Made by a program: the position numbers and the translations under genes. 64,000 bases of DNA from Capitella teleta (taxonomy: Eukaryota; Annelida; Polychaeta; Capitellidae). Below, one piece after another: positions 49,209 through 61,347 of the stretch. The notes under the pieces were generated by a model. That model was not told the DNA's origin. It made no database searches and worked only from the letters and a program-made list of their open reading frames with translations. Positions within the stretch are counted from its first letter, which is position 1, and each line of letters opens with the position of its first letter. The stretch spans positions 1 through 64,000 of the forward strand of contig KB312025.1 in the NCBI GenBank assembly GCA_000328365.1. Direction: 5' to 3'.

Positions 49209-50914
49209 CTTAGCATGCTACCATCATTGGCGTCTCATTGGCCATCTGCAGAGAACAATAGTTCAATCAGCATTTGAATCATGGAGTTATTCAAGGAAGA
49301 AGTAGGAGTTCAGAACACTAACAGGGAATTTACACGAGGCTGTAGAATAACTGATTTCATACTACTCTGAACCAGAGATGGTTGGTGGCCCCAGGGTTAC
49401 ACTGCTTAACAATTTAAGCCCCAAAGCTGGCATTTTTCTCCTGGAATCCAAAATATCCTCCCAAATTGGCCCTGCAATCTGATTAAGTCATAGTCATAGG
49501 ATATACGAGGTTCATGCATTCATTATATTCTCCAATTGCAAATTTAACTTGTGTCGATTTTGGTTGAACTATGCTACTTCAAAGTAATTGTCTGAATTGA
49601 CAAGTTGTAACAGAAAGTTACCCAGGGGAACGGAAAATGACTGACCTATACTCTATAGAGCTTTCGAGTTACAAAATTTCCTGAACGGAAATGGGGAAGG
49701 ACTTAGGACTTGAAATGGCTTCGACGTATAGAGCAATTCTACTTATGGAAGTTTGACATATCGAGATTAAACTGTATGATTTGCAGTGATATAAAGTTTA
49801 AGATGTGTAGTGCCAGCAGCAATGCCAATCACTGAATCAGCCCAATCATTCAGTCAATCAGTGAGCCAATGGCTGAATGGACACCGATACACTATATATT
49901 ATTGCTCGCCAGCTGCCAGGGGACTGAATCACTATTCACTGACTGAGGAGTAGCCGAGCAATAACTATTACTAGTAGTACTAGCATTAGACTATACACTA
50001 GTCTAGTGTAATATAAACATAGACGGCTCGTTTACTGAAAATTGCGGTATACAACATGGGTGTAACTGTTCATTCAGATCACTTCTCATGCATAACACGT
50101 ATCACTTGATATTTTATCTAAGAGCATCCAATTACAATGGATATTTATCGTATTGCAAGTATCACTGAGACCGCACACAACTGGAGTACAAAAATGGCGG
50201 TCAACTTCCGGTTGGACACTTGTGCCCCGAGTCATAACGTTCAATCGCTGAAATTCTGCAATGTGATGAATTAGAATGAAAAATTTTTGGGCTTCACTGA
50301 GATATTGAAACACATTGAGAAATTTTAAAATAATTCGAATGTGGGAGGTGATTCATGTTCAACGACTAGTATTTAAATCACGAATCAAATCGATGTCTAT
50401 AAAAACCATAACGCACTTACAATTATTTTGAGGTTTACCAGTTTGGTATCATGCATACCGCCATTTTGTGTCCATTCATGTGAACTAGAAGTTGATGTAT
50501 GCGCAATCAATGTCTATGCGTGTATGCATGTACTTGCCTTAACACATTCACCGCCAAAGACGGGGGTCCCCGTCTTTTCCCGCCCATTGCTTGAACGGCA
50601 AAGAGGAGATTCTCGTCTTTCGCGTTTAAGTATTGGGCTTGTTGCCTTTGTTATCAATTAACCCTTAACTGCATGTTAACTGTTAACTGCTAAATTTTTC
50701 AAATAATATGAGAGCGCATACAGGACACCAAAAAAGCCGACGTTTGAGATAACACGGTGTCAGCTTAGACCCTGAAGCCGCCACTGTGAGCTGACAGCCG
50801 TCGCCATGGAGGCCTGAGCCGTCAAAATGCAGTGGCAAAATGGCTAGCTGCCATGTACACGAGCCGCCATTGATCATCCATTATCTCCCACCTCTAGCAT
50901 TCCCTCTTTGCATA
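49209..50914. other. Intergenic, no gene recognised
   Basis: Presumed promoter side of the zinc-finger gene. Repeated TGAATCA/TCAGTCA-like words occur at about 49830-49950. A perfect palindrome (AAAGACGGGGGTCCCCGTCTTT without its two central bases giving 10-bp arms) lies at about 50557-50578. Confidence 0.5.
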
Positions 50915-53850
50915 ATGTCTGATTCAGAACAGCTGTGTAAAAGTGACCATGTATGCCTGTCCTTCACAGTCAAATGTGATAAACTTAAAACTGTAAAAGA
51001 AAGAAAAGTATATTTTTACAACAATGGCAACTATGTACAGATGTAAGCCAAATCCATCCGAAATGGACATAAACGACCTCTAAGACCACAAAAGAACCAC
51101 CATGATTGACCTCCAAGAGAAGTATGTCCCATCTAAGGTAATCTCAGGGCCAAGAAAACACAAATCATACCAACTGACACTAGCAGACCAAAAAGCAATA
51201 CAATACAAACATAAAACATGGAAAAAATACTCTCAGACAGAGACAAACCCAAGCAATTTCATCGGGTTTACTAGGGCAAGCAATAAGGTCACCAAGATCA
51301 TTAGACGAGCAAAGACAGACATGGAAAGCAACATTTGCGCTAAAGTAGAAGCCAACTCCAAACAATTCAGGAAATTCATAAAATCAAAAACAAAAACTGG
51401 AGATAAGATCTCTGACTTAAAAACCGAAATCGGCTTGGCTAGCAAAAACCAGGCAAAGAGTGAGGCCCTATCATCAGTTTTCTTATCTGTTTCACAATAG
51501 AACCCGATGGACCACCCCCTTAAAAGGATGGGAAACTAAATTTTAAGTGATGTTCTATTGACTCATAGCACCAATTGATAGCATTCCGTGCCAAGAACAC
51601 CCTCCCTGGATGCAAGCGTAAGGAAATAATGCATTCCGAATATCGGGGTTAGCATTGCGCCTATGGGAGAATGGCTTCCATTGCGAAGTATAGGAGGCAA
51701 ACGTCAGCTGATGGCTTGGTTTGGCTGATGGCTGATTGGTTCCGTTTCCCTCGTGAAGCTATCGATTTCAGCCAATCAGAGCAGAGCATCTTTGCAATAA
51801 AAGGACATCTCTGTTGTTTACGAAACGAAAGCGCATGCGTGGTGCACTCTGGCTGACCTTTTTACTGTTTCAGGATGAAAAACGTGGTGGTCGCTTGTTA
51901 AAATAAGAAAAATAGCGAAAAATATTTTTTGTTTGCGCCTGACTGGTGGCAAAATGATTATTCTATCTATTTCCGAAAAGAAAATAAAAAAATATCAAGG
52001 GGTTTAGTCGCAGGACACGCTGATATGACGAGGCCCATTGTAAAAGATAGGTAACTCGGTGTTTCATCACAGCGACTGACGTCACGCCTAATTAGCATTA
52101 TATCTCCCGCGAAATCGTTAGCGATGATATTTCTTGTGTGGGCCAGGCATAAGAATCATCTTTGGTGCATCAAATAACGACTCAAAGTCCATTTTCAACC
52201 AGCTCTCCCTCCCTTTAATTCACTCTACCATATAATATACAGCACCTCACATTGACCCTCTAGAAATAACCCTTGAAGAGGTCCATAAGATATCCGCATC
52301 TCTCAAACATAATAAATCACCTGACCCTGACGGTCTACACCCAAGAATTTTTAAGGAGTTAGCAAAGGAAATAATGAAGCCCATGTTGAACATATTTAAT
52401 AAATCAGTGCAAGAGGCATAGCTACCCAACTACTGGAAAAAAGCTACCGTAACAACCATCCACAAAAATTGAAGTAAAAGCCAACCAGGAATCTATTGCC
52501 CCACCAGTCTTACCTGCATCCCATGTGAAATTTTAGAATCTCTGGTTAAAGATAGCATCATCTACCACTTGAACGTAAACTAATTATTCTCTGATAAACA
52601 GTTTGGGTTCATAAACGGACACTCCACGATGCTCCAACTCCTCCATGTCTTCGAAAAATGGCCAGCCAGTCTGGACGAAGGCCACAGTATTGTTGTAGCA
52701 TACCTTGACTTCCAAAAGGCATTTGACGCAGTTCCTCATCGACGCCTTCTCTATAAACTACTTAAGTACGGTATCAATGGAAACCAAATCAAATGAATTG
52801 ACAGCTTCCCCAGCTCCAGAAGCCAGGTAGTAACTGTGAATGGAGAAATGTCTATGAAAACAACTGTCACCAGTGGCATCCTACAAGGATTGATCCTAAA
52901 TCTTAACATATTTACCCTCTACATAAACGAGCTGCCAAGCCTTGTGGAGTCCCTGGTGTACCTGTTTGCTGACAGCACCAAAATATACGGAAGTATGCAT
53001 GTCATTTCAGATCCAGAACATCTCCAGAGAGATTTAAACACTCTCCACAGCTGTACTGAATCATGGCTATTCCATTTCCATCCTGGAAAGTGCAAGGTGA
53101 TGCACATCAAACCTACAGATACCACCCTAATACTATCCTTACCAAACTCAACTATAATACCTTAGATGAAACAAATATTGAAAAACACTCGGCATTATGA
53201 TTGACAATAAACTCACCTTTAGAGAACACACTACAGACAGAATTAACAAAGCTAATAAAACACTAGGTATACTAAGACGTTGTTTTTTTTTCAAATTTAA
53301 CTCAAAAAAATCTTAAACAATTCAATACCGCAATAGTCAGACCACAGCTAGAATAATGTGGAGCAGTTTGGAACCCTACTCTTAAAAGAGATATCAGACA
53401 AATTGAAGGTGTTCAGAGAAGATCCACTAAGCTATCCACTTAATTAAAAAACTTCAGCTATGAGGAGAGGCTCCACAAACTAAAACTGCCAACTCTGGTA
53501 CACCACAGAATGCAAGGGGATCTCATTGAGGCATATAAAATAATTACTTATTACTCTGTCAATCCCTCTGAACTATTGACTCTACACAACTCAACAACAA
53601 GAAGGAGACATAGTTTTAAACTAGCTAAAAACAGATCAAAATCTATCTTAAGATCACATTTATTTTCCCAAAGAATAGTAAACAACTGGAACTCACTACC
53701 ACAATCAATAGTTTCATTCGAAAACATAAATAAATTTAAAAACAATCTACAGTATAATCTTGATATGTCAAATTCCAAGGGACCGTCAAAATCCCTTTGA
53801 GTTGTAGAGCCTTTGAGATACAATAACTTGGATCAAGCATGAAAAAAAAA
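50915..53850 (+). mobile_element. Decayed CR1/Jockey-like LINE, 5' truncated
   Basis: Blocks in order: the end of an endonuclease (LCKSDHVCLSFTVKCD, about 50930); a linker with KYVPSKVISG and YSQTETNPSNF (51102-51500); reverse transcriptase with LKHNKSPDPDGLHPRIFKEL (52285-52345), VAYLDFQKAFDAVPHRRLL (52690-52750) and a FADD box reading FADS (52960); and a C-terminal block SFKLAKNRS ... RIVNNWNSLPQS (53510-53800). An A-run at about 53840 closes it. In-frame stops (e.g. in QEA*LPNYW and KYGINGNQIK*) and the FADD to FADS change show that it is dead. A 691-bp MITE interrupts it at 51524. Confidence 0.88.
51524..52214. mobile_element. piggyBac-like MITE inside the LINE
   Basis: The insert is flanked by TTAA on both sides (51520-51523 and 52215-52218), the piggyBac-type target. 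The ends are imperfect inverted repeats: AAGGATGGGAAACT on the left and, inverted, AGGGAGGGAGAGCTGG on the right. It separates the linker part of the LINE from its reverse transcriptase and has no transposase. A related end abuts the gap at 44388-44421. Confidence 0.75.
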
Positions 53851-54720
53851 TGAGTTGAGTTTTTCCTTCATAGCCATGATAACAAGAGTACAGACGAAAT
53901 GATGACTCAACACTGCCCTCCGATCATTCAAATATCCACCCCCTTTGAAGTCTGGTGTGGGTTTCACATTTTCTTTGATTTTGTCGATTTAAAAAGACCA
54001 CAAACGCTTTGTAGATTTCTTAATCGCCTATAAACAATGTCGACCACAAATTGAATGAGGCAGTACATCTTTGTTTTGACACCTATTGTGAGCATGAATA
54101 GGATTCGGGAATTACTCAGAGAACCGCTTGCTGTCAACTTTGAGAAAGGTGTGAATGACGCTGATTGAACGCTCCAAAATGAGCAATTAATTGAGACGGC
54201 TTTATCCAGTCACAGAAAAAAATTTCTAGCATTTAACTACACATGAAAATATTCTGTCTGTACAAATACTACTACTAATATATTCAGTTTGCCATTCATT
54301 TTAATGTTTTTTTATCTCAACAAAGAAGGTTTCATAAACTTTCTTTGATGTTGATTTCTAATAGCGGCACATAGCGCAGATAATTGAAGATAAAAAGAAC
54401 CCTTTAGACAATTGCAATTAGAGCAACGCTGTTTACTGTTTTGGACAATCGTTTGGACAAACAGAGATCGACTCGCGTGTCACCGCTCGCTTTGTTCAGA
54501 AGTCAGCGTCTCCGTCTCTGTATTTTCATTGCTTAATCGACCGCATTGTTTTGATTAAAGCAGCCACCAGACGATTACAGAAAGCGGTATAGCCTCAGAT
54601 GTTGAATAGGCTGGAAACATCAATAATAAACAAACTCTGCCCATGAGTATATAACCCAATCATTCGTCACAACAAATTAATCAGTCTGTCGACAAATCTC
54701 TGCAAGACATCTCTGCTATC

Positions 54721-54900
54721 ATGGCGACTAAATAAAAGATCACATGTGTAACCCTAGAGACCAAGTTCCTGGCGACCAGCAAAGCCAAAAAAAAAGGCCA
54801 TCGCCAATAAGTTTGGAATCCCACCAAGCACCTTGTCAACTTGGATCAAGAATTCCGAGAAGATCTGAGAGATGATTCAAATGAAGTTAATCAACAATGC
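54721..54900 (+). mobile_element. Pogo/Tigger transposase N-terminal fragment
   Basis: After ATGGCGACTAAA the translation resembles the CENP-B/Tigger helix-turn-helix: ITCVTLETKFL, then AIANKFGIPPSTLSTWIKNS. There is a stop after four codons and a shift at the A-run near 54786. The catalytic part is missing. Confidence 0.6.
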
Positions 54901-55079
54901 AAACTACTCAAAACAAATCTTTTTTTTTTCCTGTATTGGCAGCCCTAAGTATTCAAGGGTAGATTATTATGCTATCACAACGTAATTTGAGATCAATAGC
55001 TATCACAACGTCATCGCATAGATCATAACGTTACCAAAATGTTGAGAATTCAAAAACCCTGATTTGTTAAAAACCCTCT

Positions 55080-55480
55080 TCGTCAAGAAAACCCTCTTGA
55101 GCATTTGAAATGGAGGCTCTGAAAGGTGGCCTCAAGCTGGAGGTGACCTTGTGAACCAAGTCATGAATTTTTCCCATAATTCCATAGTGCCACGCAGCTG
55201 GCGTACCTGTTCATCGTAAAAGGACGATTATCCAAGGGCAGCATGGAGTTCTTGAACTGTTTCAGCATGTTTGAGAATGTTTCTAGCATCTTGAGAGTGC
55301 TGCTGAAGGTACACGGCCATGAAGATGAAGAATGACTTCAGCCACTCAATTAAGCTTTGGGCAACTTCTTTCTTTGTGGGTCGAAGCACAGGGCACCATT
55401 CGGGGCAATTGAGAGACCGAGCTGCTTTTTATTGTTGTTGTTGTTGTAGTCTGTTGTGAGAGATGCTAGTCCATGCTTCA
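55080..55480 (-). mobile_element. Possible retroelement gag-like fossil
   Basis: The minus strand shows EVAQSLIEWLKSFFIFMAVY and a following segment with YDEQVRQLR. This is the style of the upstream open frame of tyrosine-recombinase (DIRS/Ngaro-like) retroelements. It is broken in several places and no other part of such an element is seen nearby. Weak assignment. Confidence 0.35.
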
Positions 55481-57099
55481 GATGGATATTTTGGCCTTGT
55501 TATTAACCAGGGCGTTGAAGAGAGCTGAGACAGTGACTGTGGAGATTGGATTGGTGCGGGGCATTGGGTTGCCACTATAAGTCCTCAAAAGCATCGTGGA
55601 TGAGTCCATGCAGAAAGGGCATGGTGGGGATACTCGATCATTAGGGACGTGTGAAGACAATCAACTCGTGAGTCCTCTCAGACATTAGGTGTTGGCGGGA
55701 GGAAGTGTCTGTAGTGTTGGAATTCAATTAGTCGATCACCTCCTAAAGGTAGGTGTTGCTAGAACGGGTGTGTGGGGTCTCTTCCTGAGGGGTAGGGCCT
55801 GCGTGCCTGTGTTTCTCAGCTGTGTTTGGGGCTGTGATTAACCTATGTGGCGTTAGTGCAGCGTGTAGGCTGAGAATCTGTCTTGATGGTGATCTACTGC
55901 AGGCAGTTGTTGGCTTCGATGAGACGCTGAGAGGCATAGCATGTCCTCTTCTCCATCCTCCTTTCCCAAGGAAAAAGTCGGATTACATGTCAAACCACAA
56001 ATTGATGAAAATTATATGCATTAGGTGTACAATATAGTAACATGTACCATAAGGTTACAAACAATTTGTTAAGAAAGAAACAATCAAATGCAGTGGAGAT
56101 GTAGAGAGTAGAAACAATAACTGAAGGATAGTCGTTGTGGGCTCTCATATTAAGCATGTCATGATGAGTAAATGGATTAGATCTGAGTCTCCGAGTTTCA
56201 ATTCCCATTGCTTCTTCACTCGATTCCATGATCTCTACTCACAACTGCTGTCGTTTGTTCTGCTCCTGAACATCGCCTAACTGAGCGACCAATTAAATTG
56301 AAAGTAAGCCGTCTACTTAGACATAAAAGTATCAACACGACGACAATACCTGCATTTGATTCCTTTGCTTAATTAACTTCTTAAATGGCAAATAAGCGAA
56401 GGGCACAATTTGTTGTTTAATTGACCTGACTTGAAAAAAATCACTGACAATTGATGTGTCCTGTCTTGTCTGTCAACACTACGATATTTCAAAGGGCAGA
56501 TAACATATGTAATTTTTAATGGTACAGTATAGATTTGTTCCTGAGAATCATGGTCGGAGGCAGATAACAAAAAGGGGGGATTACATGACACAATTAACAT
56601 TACAAACAATTCGTCCCCGATATTTTAGGGCGGATTACGAAAAGGGTGGATTAAATGACGGCGGATTAACGAAGTCTGACTGTGCTTTTTTATTACTCAT
56701 ACATGTATTATAATGATTTGATAAGGATTATTTTAATGATTGATATTCTATTATTGTTATACTGATTTTTACACGTTGTGTTATTGAATGATCTTTAATA
56801 TTGTATATTGCCTGTATGATGTGAGAACGAATAATAGAACTTTGTGAACTTGAATTGAATGCCATTCATATTTTCTACTAAACTAAAAGTGCGCATCATC
56901 GTCAAATCAGCACTCTCAGATCAATCTATTTTTCAAAACTTGATATCGCTTAAATAATTGATTAAAGGCTGTATTTGCACTGCTGTTACTTTTCTGAAAA
57001 AGTAGATAAAAAATATGCTTCTAGGTTATTTGTAACACTTTCTACAAATTTTTAAAAACAGCACAACTGTGAAAAATGCCATTGATGGCTGTGTTTACT

Positions 57100-58695
57100 G
57101 TTCTGCACTCAGCAATCTGACCTACATTGCCGCTTGGGGTGCTGTTTCGCCATGCTAACCATTGCATGAATAGAGAGTGTCAGAGGAGTGCACGCGAAAA
57201 TCTGCGTGTGCTGAAACATTGCACACAGATCCTTGCTGTGCTGCAAGGATGTGCTGTGCTGGAATGGTTGGCCACCAAAACATCATGCATGTAGACAAAC
57301 ACTCCAGAGATATTGTGAAATATTGTATCCATGAAACGTTGGAATGTTTGTCCTGCATTATGTAGACAAAACAGCATGCACATGAATTCAAATAATTAAA
57401 ATGGGATAGCAATGGCAGTATTCTCGATGTCCAGTGAATGCATAGGAATCTGGTGGTAACCTCTAATGAGATCAATCTTCAAAAAAATATAACACATCCG
57501 GCTAAATTTGCTGCAATGTCTTGTACATGTGGAATTGGCTATCGAGCTGGAATGAATGTCGTGTTGAGTTGCCGGTAATCACCGCATGGCCACCCCTCTC
57601 CGATGGTCTTAGGAACCACGTGCAATGAGGACGTCCACTGGTTTCGTGACCGCCTGATTATTTCCATCAGCTTCAGGGCATCAAACTCGGTCTTGTCTGA
57701 ACACAGGTGGCATGGGCGGGCCCAGACTGGTCTACCGTCTGTTGGAATCTCATGGATGAGAGTCAAAGGTTGGTTGAGATACCTTTGGAAATTCTCTCAG
57801 AAACACGTCCAAAAGTTTTCCTGCTTCCAAGCACAAGGAAATATGCACTGACACGCAACTGACTCAAAATGTCTGTAAAACCTGCACAGGTCTTGATCAG
57901 GGCGCCTTGTGTTGCACCGCTCATTAGAGTGCCGGTTACTTGGCAGAGCTCTACGGGTTGGTCTTCATTGACTGCTGCAATGCCCTGCGATTGACAGGCT
58001 GCCAGTATCCCGTCTGGCAGCATGGCCAATTCTCGCATATGGAGAGTTGGCGAGGTCCAGGCGGGCAGTGGGAGGCAACACTCACAGGAACAGGTCTTAA
58101 AAAAGGAAACAGCGATGATCATGCTTTTCAAGCAAACATAGCATAACATCCATCAGTTCCGATTGTTTGCAATTTCTGAGATCTGTGATGGAGAGCAAAT
58201 TGTGAGCACGTTGTTGATATGAGGGCCTATACGCGGAGAGTAGGAACTGCTTTATTCTGGGGTACTTTTGCTTGCCTGGATCCTCTAATATGGCTGTTGT
58301 GCGTGGTGCCTTCGCGCTATCCATAGCAGCTACAACGTGCCAGTACTTCTTTTGGTCCTGAGTGATCTCTCTCAATCCGAATTGCGCCTTGGCCTGTGCA
58401 AACCATGCTGCAATGTTTTCACTCCACACAGTCGGTAACTTCATTGAGGCTGCGTTGATATTCGGCTGTTCATCTGTCATCTTCTTCGTCATTATTTATA
58501 GTGTGATGACGTCTAGAAGGCCAAAGACAAATGACTCCAAGATAGTTCAAGTGTAGACTGATTTTATTATTGCTGAACAGCCCTTATATACATAGAAAAA
58601 CGTGACTTATTTGATTCTATGAGTTGTTCTGTTGAGCTAATCTGAGGACATTGAAATAAGGCATTTTCACTGACAAGCTACATGTCGCTACATGG
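57100..58695 (-). mobile_element. Ty3/Gypsy LTR retrotransposon fossil A
   Basis: Reading on the minus strand: an LTR-like segment at about 58509-58695, a gag-like frame at 58097-58492 (WFAQAKAQFGLREI), and reverse-transcriptase-like pieces at 57155-57766 (GRPVWARPCHLC, CGDYRQLN, FVYMHDVLVA). RNase H, integrase and a second LTR were not found. The element is truncated and carries several breaks, so it is an old, inactive copy. Confidence 0.75.
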
Positions 58696-58774
58696 CTTCC
58701 CCATTTAGGAAAAACGAGACGAGCGGACGCTAATACGACCACTCCGCTTCGTGTAATCTGGTGGAGGCTGCGCA

Positions 58775-59195
58775 CTAGGCGGCTGTGTCCTCATCGAGTG
58801 CTGCCATGGTGTAGTAGTACTTTGTTGCATTCTTGCTAACACCACGAATAGCAAACTGCGCATCAGCTTGCACGAACCATGCGCGAGGGTTTGCCATCCA
58901 AAAAGTTGGAAGTTTCACGGTAACAGCAGCGGCGGTTGCTGTAAGGGCGTCGGTTGTAGTCTGCTTGGCGTCCTCCATGTTGTGAACATAGAGTCGGAGT
59001 CACCAGACGTGGCAACGTCGAGAAGGCCAAAGACAAATGACTCCAAGAGTGTTCAAGTGTAGACTGATTTTATTATTGCTGAACAGCTGTTTTATACATA
59101 GTAAAATGTGACTTTTTTGATTCTATAAGTTGTTCTGTTGAGCTAATCTGAGGACATTGAAATTTTGCGATTTCAATGACAAGCTCGCCACAATA
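58775..59195 (-). mobile_element. Ty3/Gypsy LTR retrotransposon fossil B
   Basis: An LTR-like segment at about 59010-59195, similar to that of fossil A (shared TCAAGTGTAGACTGATTTTA and TGTTCTGTTGAGCTAATCTG), is followed by the beginning of a gag-like frame at 58775-58978. The element stops close to the LTR of fossil A. It is a truncated relative in the same orientation. Confidence 0.75.
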
Positions 59196-61347
59196 GCATG
59201 TCCAATGATTAACACGGAGACGTGTGTTGTAAGGCTACAAATGCCATATTTTATTGAGAAGACAATGTGGAGTTTATATAAGGCACTCATGGATATTGAT
59301 AGAGCAGTGAGTTGTTGTGATCGAGCTGATCACCACAGTACAATCCAATTGTAGTTTTTGTCGTCTCATCTGGTTAACCATTGTTAATAGTCAAATATCA
59401 TGGCTCGTTCACAGACTATCATCTGCACTAAAGTCTTGAGTTAATTATCAGTGGTCATAATCTGATAATCTATCACAACAATAAGTTTTTTGAAGCCATT
59501 TGCTTGTATTTGTTGGACACAAAATGTCGGATTAATTTTGTTTTAAATCTTGATTGATCATAACGTTTGTATCGTGTCGAGTGCGTTATGAAATATCCGA
59601 TCTGAGAGAAAGTGACAAATGCAAACGATGTCTTTCATTCCGGTTGCACTAATAGTGTCTTTATTGAAGTTACTTTTCCTCCCTACCTAGTGAGATTGGT
59701 TTATTACTCTTCTGCAATTGTAAATTCTGCAATTTAGAGTTGTATTACTTTGCTGCTGCCACAGTTCCCAATTATCACCCAATCATCCCATGTTAACATA
59801 CGGAATTATTGCAATTAGTATTAATTACTAATTAGGCCTATTATTAACATTATTTAAGAATTTGGAGACCAAGAAGTGTACCAGCCATTGGCCTCTCTTG
59901 TGTTGAATAAAAGTGACCAGAAACGCCACTCGCACAGCGGCTGATTTGGTCAGCTTGGGCTTCACGCATTGCTGAACGCCGAACGGAGGATGCATCACAA
60001 ATATGATGCATGACTGACAAATATTTAGACAATACACTTGCTGTGGGCTAATTCCTAGATACATCGATTTTGAGAGGTTTAAAATCTCGCTTTCTTCTCG
60101 TGTTCGATTTCATACCATCGTGAAGGCATATTTATGTAATTCTCCTTTTGTTAACAATGGGAGCCGTCGAGTGAGCAGATCTTTCAGCAGTTCTCATAAA
60201 AGAAATTTTGCACTCATCTTGTTTCAAGCTATTCTGCCTGAGCAAGAAATTTGTATTTCAATTTTACTTGAATGAATATCATTTATAGTTGACCAAATAG
60301 TTCAAAAATGGTCTCTCGTCACTCACAAAAGCCCATAGAATCGATCTAAAAAGGTTTCAAAATGAACAGAGGTCCTCTTTAAGCCCATCGTTCGATCAGC
60401 CCAGGAGTAAAATTATGGCTGAAACTAAACAGCATACTTCAGCCTGAGCTCGTTAGTGCAGGACCTGGCTTCTCGCTTGGCGGCGTTACCTCTGCTCTAA
60501 CTTTTGCTATATCGGAGCAGTGAACGTTCTTGGTCTCCAGATTCTTTGCCATTATACTTGAGGCTCCACGGCAAAACCCTGTATATGTAGCAAATTAATT
60601 AGGAGTTAGTTATGTCATATAGTGATTGAAAAGCTTGACATTTTGGTGGTTGTTTTAAAGAAATATGTTCTTTGGTCACTGATATATGGCCATTTGAAGT
60701 TCGATAACCCAAAAAAGCATATTCTGAGAAAATCTATTTAAGCGTTGCTTTGTGTTACTTGAACAACTTTGACCCTGGATAGTGGTAGTGTTTCTTGCTT
60801 TGTGATTGATTTGGTTTGAATGAATCTAGTCCAAGTTGATATTTTTAGAAAGTAGAGAGGCAACCTTCATGATGACGTCAAGGTCATTTTGATGCGATGC
60901 GAGACAGTGGGGTTGCCGACCAGGGAAAATGAGGATTAATGGGTTATTTCTCTCGAATAATCTATCTATTGTTCTTAGGGGTGCCTAAATTAAAAACAAT
61001 AATTGGTGCATTTATATTGCGATCTGAGTATTAACGCATATACCATCAAGAAGAAGAATGAATTCTGCATTGGATAAGCCGGTAAGCTCAAAAACGTTAA
61101 ACATTGCCCCAGAGATCAAAATCGCCTCTTGCGAGCCGTTGTGCGCTATGCGACATATTCGAGGTTTTACCGTGGAGCCCCACCTATTTTATGGTGGTTG
61201 CTTTGGGCAGGTGATTGCTGTCAACCGGTGGTCATTAATTACCACAGATTTTACTGTAAGTGTGAATCTCAGATTGCAAACGTACTTATGCAGTTCTTTC
61301 ATATACTTATAGTCTCTGTATCTATCATATTCTTCATTCTTTCACAG
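59196..61347. other. Intergenic and 5' side of ALG8
   Basis: No gene assigned. The repeat copy at 60203-60385 pairs with 43400-43572 in inverted orientation. The first coding exon of ALG8 should lie in the last few hundred bases, but none of the frames near 61058-61260 joins exon 61348 in phase. Confidence 0.5.
60203..60385 (+). repeat. Dispersed repeat, inverted partner of 43400-43572
   Basis: About 80% identical to the reverse complement of the copy beside the splice donor at 43610. Non-coding, ends unresolved. Confidence 0.75.

Larger units (their letters stand above)
53851..57100. other. Intergenic with element debris
   Basis: No host gene. Besides the pogo and gag-like fragments listed separately, a degenerate array of GGCGGATTAACGAA-like words lies at about 56500-56670. 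Confidence 0.5.

Noticed and set aside
61058-61312. First coding exon of ALG8
   Set aside because: None of the frames here ends at a donor in the phase required by the exon at 61348, and the expected N-terminal membrane segment is not convincing.
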